Origin: Parachlorella kessleri
Lineage: Eukaryota; Chlorophyta; Trebouxiophyceae; Chlorellales; Chlorellaceae
Assembly (NCBI GenBank): GCA_001598975.1
Contig: BBXU01000895.1
Coordinates: 1 to 36,619 of the forward strand
Reading direction: 5' to 3'
Length of the DNA stretch: 36,619 nt
Shown: piece after piece, positions 30,555 through 36,619 of the stretch
How positions within the stretch are numbered: the first letter of the stretch is position 1
How the letters are laid out: every line of letters starts with the position of its first letter
The notes under the pieces: model-generated
What the model was told of the DNA's origin: nothing
The model's database searches: none
What the model saw: the letters and a program-made list of their open reading frames with translations, nothing else
Program-made: the position numbers and the translations under genes

Positions 30555-31358
30555 TCACTTGCCTGAAGCACGCCTCCCTCTGCTTTGACTGCTCTGCTCT
30601 TCCACCTGCATCGCGCCTGCCGCCACCCACACCACCATGGTGCCCAACAGCCAGCACATCACATCCCAGAGCGACCCGTTCCACCAGTAGAAGTCTGGAG
30701 TAAAGTAGCCTCGGCGGTGTGAATGCCCATCGTCACCACCTCCACCCCCGCCACCGCCGCCGCCCCCGCCATTGTCATCGCCACGGCGGCCCGACCCTCC
30801 CCCACCGTCATTACTGGTGGGGGGCTCCTCGGAGCGCCTGTACTGCTCTTCCAGCACCTGCAGCCAGCACACACCGACTCTGGCAGTGTACCATAACTTG
30901 TTACTCGTGACTTGGCAGTGCTGCAGGGAGTCTGCAACTGGGGGCAAATGGTAGCCAGGACGAATCAAGCCCACCCAGCCTCTCCAGTGGTATGGAACTG
31001 TTTGTCGCAGGGGAGCATAGCAGGGGAGTGGAGCAACACCCCTGTTGGGGCGCCAACAGAACCCACCTCTCTCCAGTGGGGCACCAAGGCACGTTGGAGC
31101 TGGGCTTCCAGTGGCGTCTGTACCGCAGCTTCCTGCACGTCGAAGAAGAGTAACTTGACTGATCGCCTCCCTAGACCTTTCTGCGTACCTCATACCCTGG
31201 ATGCCAGTGGGTCTAACCCATACCTCTACATCGACGAAAGCTAATATTTGCGCACAGGGCAGTACAGTCAGCCGTCTGGCGTGCCATTTTCTCGGGGACC
31301 GGTGACAAGACTGGCATGAGGGAGGGCAAGGTGTCCCCGGTAGGAGCGTTTGCTCCAT
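30555..31358 (-). CDS. Unknown Gly-rich protein with C-terminal membrane segment
   Basis: The favoured model has three exons, 31358..31224, 31180..31067 and 30857..30555, all phase 0, giving 183 residues. No family is recognised. The N-terminus (MEQTLLPGTPCPPSCQSCHR, then basic) resembles a transit peptide. An amphipathic region follows (LLFFDVQEAAVQTPLEAQLQ ... LVPHWREVLEEQYRRSEE), then a low-complexity linker of Asp and Gly with a 12-Gly run, HSHRRGYFTPDFYWWNG, a hydrophobic helix (VMCWLLGTMVVWVAAGA) and a basic tail. The layout suggests a plastid or other membrane protein anchored near its C-terminus. The first intron is only 43 bases, and the whole region is also open as one 342-codon frame, so exon borders at the 5' side are uncertain; the last exon is the firmest part. 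Confidence 0.5.
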   Translation of the reverse strand: MEQTLLPGTPCPPSCQSCHRSPRKWHARRLTVLPCAQILAFVDVEVWVRPTGIQGMRYAERSREAISQVTLLRRAGSCGTDATGSPAPTCLGAPLERGGFCWRPNRGVAPLPCYAPLRQTVPYHWRGWVGLIRPGYHLPPVADSLQHCQVTSNKLWYTARVGVCWLQVLEEQYRRSEEPPTSNDGGGGSGRRGDDNGGGGGGGGGGGGDDGHSHRRGYFTPDFYWWNGSLWDVMCWLLGTMVVWVAAGAMQVEEQSSQSRGRRASGK

Positions 31359-32424
31359 GAAGGTGATCTGACCAGCCTCAAAAGTATCTTTGCCGTGCAA
31401 TAAGGCCCGATGGAGTCCACCCCAGCCTCCTTCCTCTCTGGTTGCACCTGCAGTGCAATGTCTGCACTGCACTGCAAGTGACACGTTGGCAAAGCGCGCA
31501 CAACTCACTGAGCGCTGGATTACAACCCAAAGCCAGTGACAGACCGCGACTACCTTCACTGCAGCTAACCCGCTTACATGCACCAGAAAACCGTGCAGGA
31601 AGTGCTGTAGTCCACGCTACAAGCAAGTCAGAGCTCAACAAGGTGAGTCCCAAAGAGGGCCCTAAGCGACGACCAGCACGCAGCTCAGAGATAAAAAGTC
31701 TGCAAGTGCTCTCCCCACAGATAGACATGGCATCTGCAAACAGAGGCAGCCCAACGAGTGAACATGAGTCGGACCCCCAACAATAAAACTGTGTTTGTAG
31801 TATCAAACAGAGGACCAACATCAATCATGGCACGACAAATTGCAACCCAGAGAGAAAAATGTCGTGAGCGGGCCAAAGCTGCCGCAGGCAACCACATAAG
31901 GCTCCTTGCATAGCTGTCTTGTTTAGGTTTCGCCGGCATCCAGGCTGTCGCACACAAGAAGAGCTTGAACAGCAGGCATTTCACACCGGCCTCCCACACA
32001 ACAACGTCGAAAAACGCTCGGAAACTCAGTCGCAGCAGCCGAGAAGGGAATGAGGCGTCAGCATGTGGGAAAAAGAGGGACAGTGCTGCCCCAGCAAAAG
32101 AGATCTACCCTTGCTTGAAAAGAACCCACAGTGTGCACTCATGGTCTTAAGAGCGGCCCGGACACGCCTATATTGAATGGAGCGGAACTGGCCAACTGCC
32201 GCCTCATCAGGACAACCTGTAACGGCGACTACCCGTCTTAGTCTCCCTTGCCCCTTGCCGCCACATTTTCGCACTGAGCACCCTTCACCAATCACCCAGC
32301 TCACTATGCCCTTTAGTGGCACAGTTTACCGCCACAGATATGCCGTGGCAGCCCCTTCCCTGGCAGTCCTTCCCAACCAAGAAGTGCCTTGACGACCCAT
32401 GCCAACTGTCGAAGTCCGTGGTCC
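31359..32424. other. Upstream or 3' UTR region, no gene seen
   Basis: This region lies between two minus-strand genes: the 3' UTR of the aminotransferase and the promoter or 5' UTR of the Gly-rich gene. ORFs on both strands are short and carry no recognisable motif. Confidence 0.4.
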
Positions 32425-36252
<3,828 letters not shown>

Positions 36253-36619
36253 CTGCGGTGGGAGAAACACATGGTTTTGGTGTTTGCCATGGGGGAAACA
36301 CCTGTGTTTTTGTCGTTCTCCATGCTTGTGCTGTTCCCCGTGATCCTGCTGTTCCCCGTGGCTCATGTTGTTCTGCATGGTTCTTCTTACCTGCATTTCC
36401 TGGAGCCCCTGCCGCCTGGGAGGGGTGTGCGAGAGGGCAACACGAGGCACTCTGCGGGGCCCCCGGCTGCCCCGGGGGGCCCAAAGGCATTGCGCTGATG
36501 GTGTAGCGTTGTAGTGTGCACATGCCTGGTGACACTGCTAGGGCTCCTCCCATGCACGAATGCCGCACGGGAGGTGCAGGGGGGTCATGTCAAGGCCCCC
36601 TGCATCACCCTCATTTCCC
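36253..36619. other. Intron of the aminotransferase gene, no exon recognised
   Basis: The sequence upstream (minus strand) of the exon at 36252 should hold the missing SLSGTGAC-type exon, but I do not find it here, so the intron probably extends past the right edge. TGCTGTTCCCCGTG occurs twice at about 36328-36361 as a short direct repeat. Confidence 0.5.

Noticed and set aside
30931..31067. Exon of the Gly-rich gene starting at 30931
   Set aside because: The acceptor is good but the phase does not match the preceding exon; the acceptor at 30858 gives phase 0 and a direct join.
30555..31583. 342-codon uninterrupted minus-strand ORF
   Set aside because: Only the last about 100 codons and a segment near 31224-31358 look protein-like; the central part contains good splice signals and a better coding frame in another phase (LLFFDVQEAAVQ).

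Overview
The window is intron-rich, moderately GC-rich nuclear DNA of a green alga (core Chlorophyta; I cannot choose between Trebouxiophyceae and Chlorophyceae). Evidence: almost every gene is split into short exons by GT-AG introns of roughly 50-630 bases with ...CTGCAG/CCCAG acceptors; TGTAA-type polyadenylation motifs follow several genes; and the genes include a plant/algal lycopene epsilon-cyclase beside ordinary eukaryotic housekeeping genes. I see no prokaryotic operon, CRISPR array, rRNA, tRNA or complete transposon.

Layout, left to right: (1) three phase-compatible minus-strand exons of an unknown protein running off the left edge; (2) a divergent two-exon PMP3/RCI2-type membrane peptide (+); (3) a gene-poor stretch with copies of a dispersed repeat and a perfect 32-bp palindrome; (4) an unknown secreted or type I membrane protein (-); (5) a DUF599 membrane protein (+); (6) a 15-exon AVT/SLC38-type amino acid transporter (+), fully resolved in phase and holding one GC-AG intron; (7) a DeSI/PPPDE-type thiol isopeptidase (-); (8) about 2 kb of intergenic DNA with repeats and a G-run; (9) a 10-exon lycopene epsilon-cyclase (+); (10) a small unknown cysteine-rich protein (-); (11) the Ran-binding protein Mog1 (-); (12) 1.9 kb with no recognisable gene; (13) a five-exon unknown secreted protein (+); (14) an unknown glycine-rich protein with a C-terminal membrane segment (-); (15) ten exons of an aspartate aminotransferase (-) whose N-terminal exons lie beyond the right edge.

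The genes do not form one pathway: this is a normal eukaryotic neighbourhood of independent genes (carotenoid synthesis, amino acid transport and metabolism, nuclear transport, protein de-modification, membrane stress proteins). Gene models were built by joining ORF segments at GT/AG sites that keep the reading frame and recover known family motifs; no transcript data were available.

The most unusual signal is not a gene. At four independent places a tandem duplication has copied an exon end together with its 5' splice site: left edge, lycopene cyclase intron 4, lycopene cyclase exon 9, and aspartate aminotransferase. In the aminotransferase the extra copy forms a potential 27-nt in-frame micro-exon. 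Other oddities are a 29-nt inverted repeat that covers a 3' splice site, a dispersed repeat family with at least six partial copies, and a series of perfect short inverted repeats.
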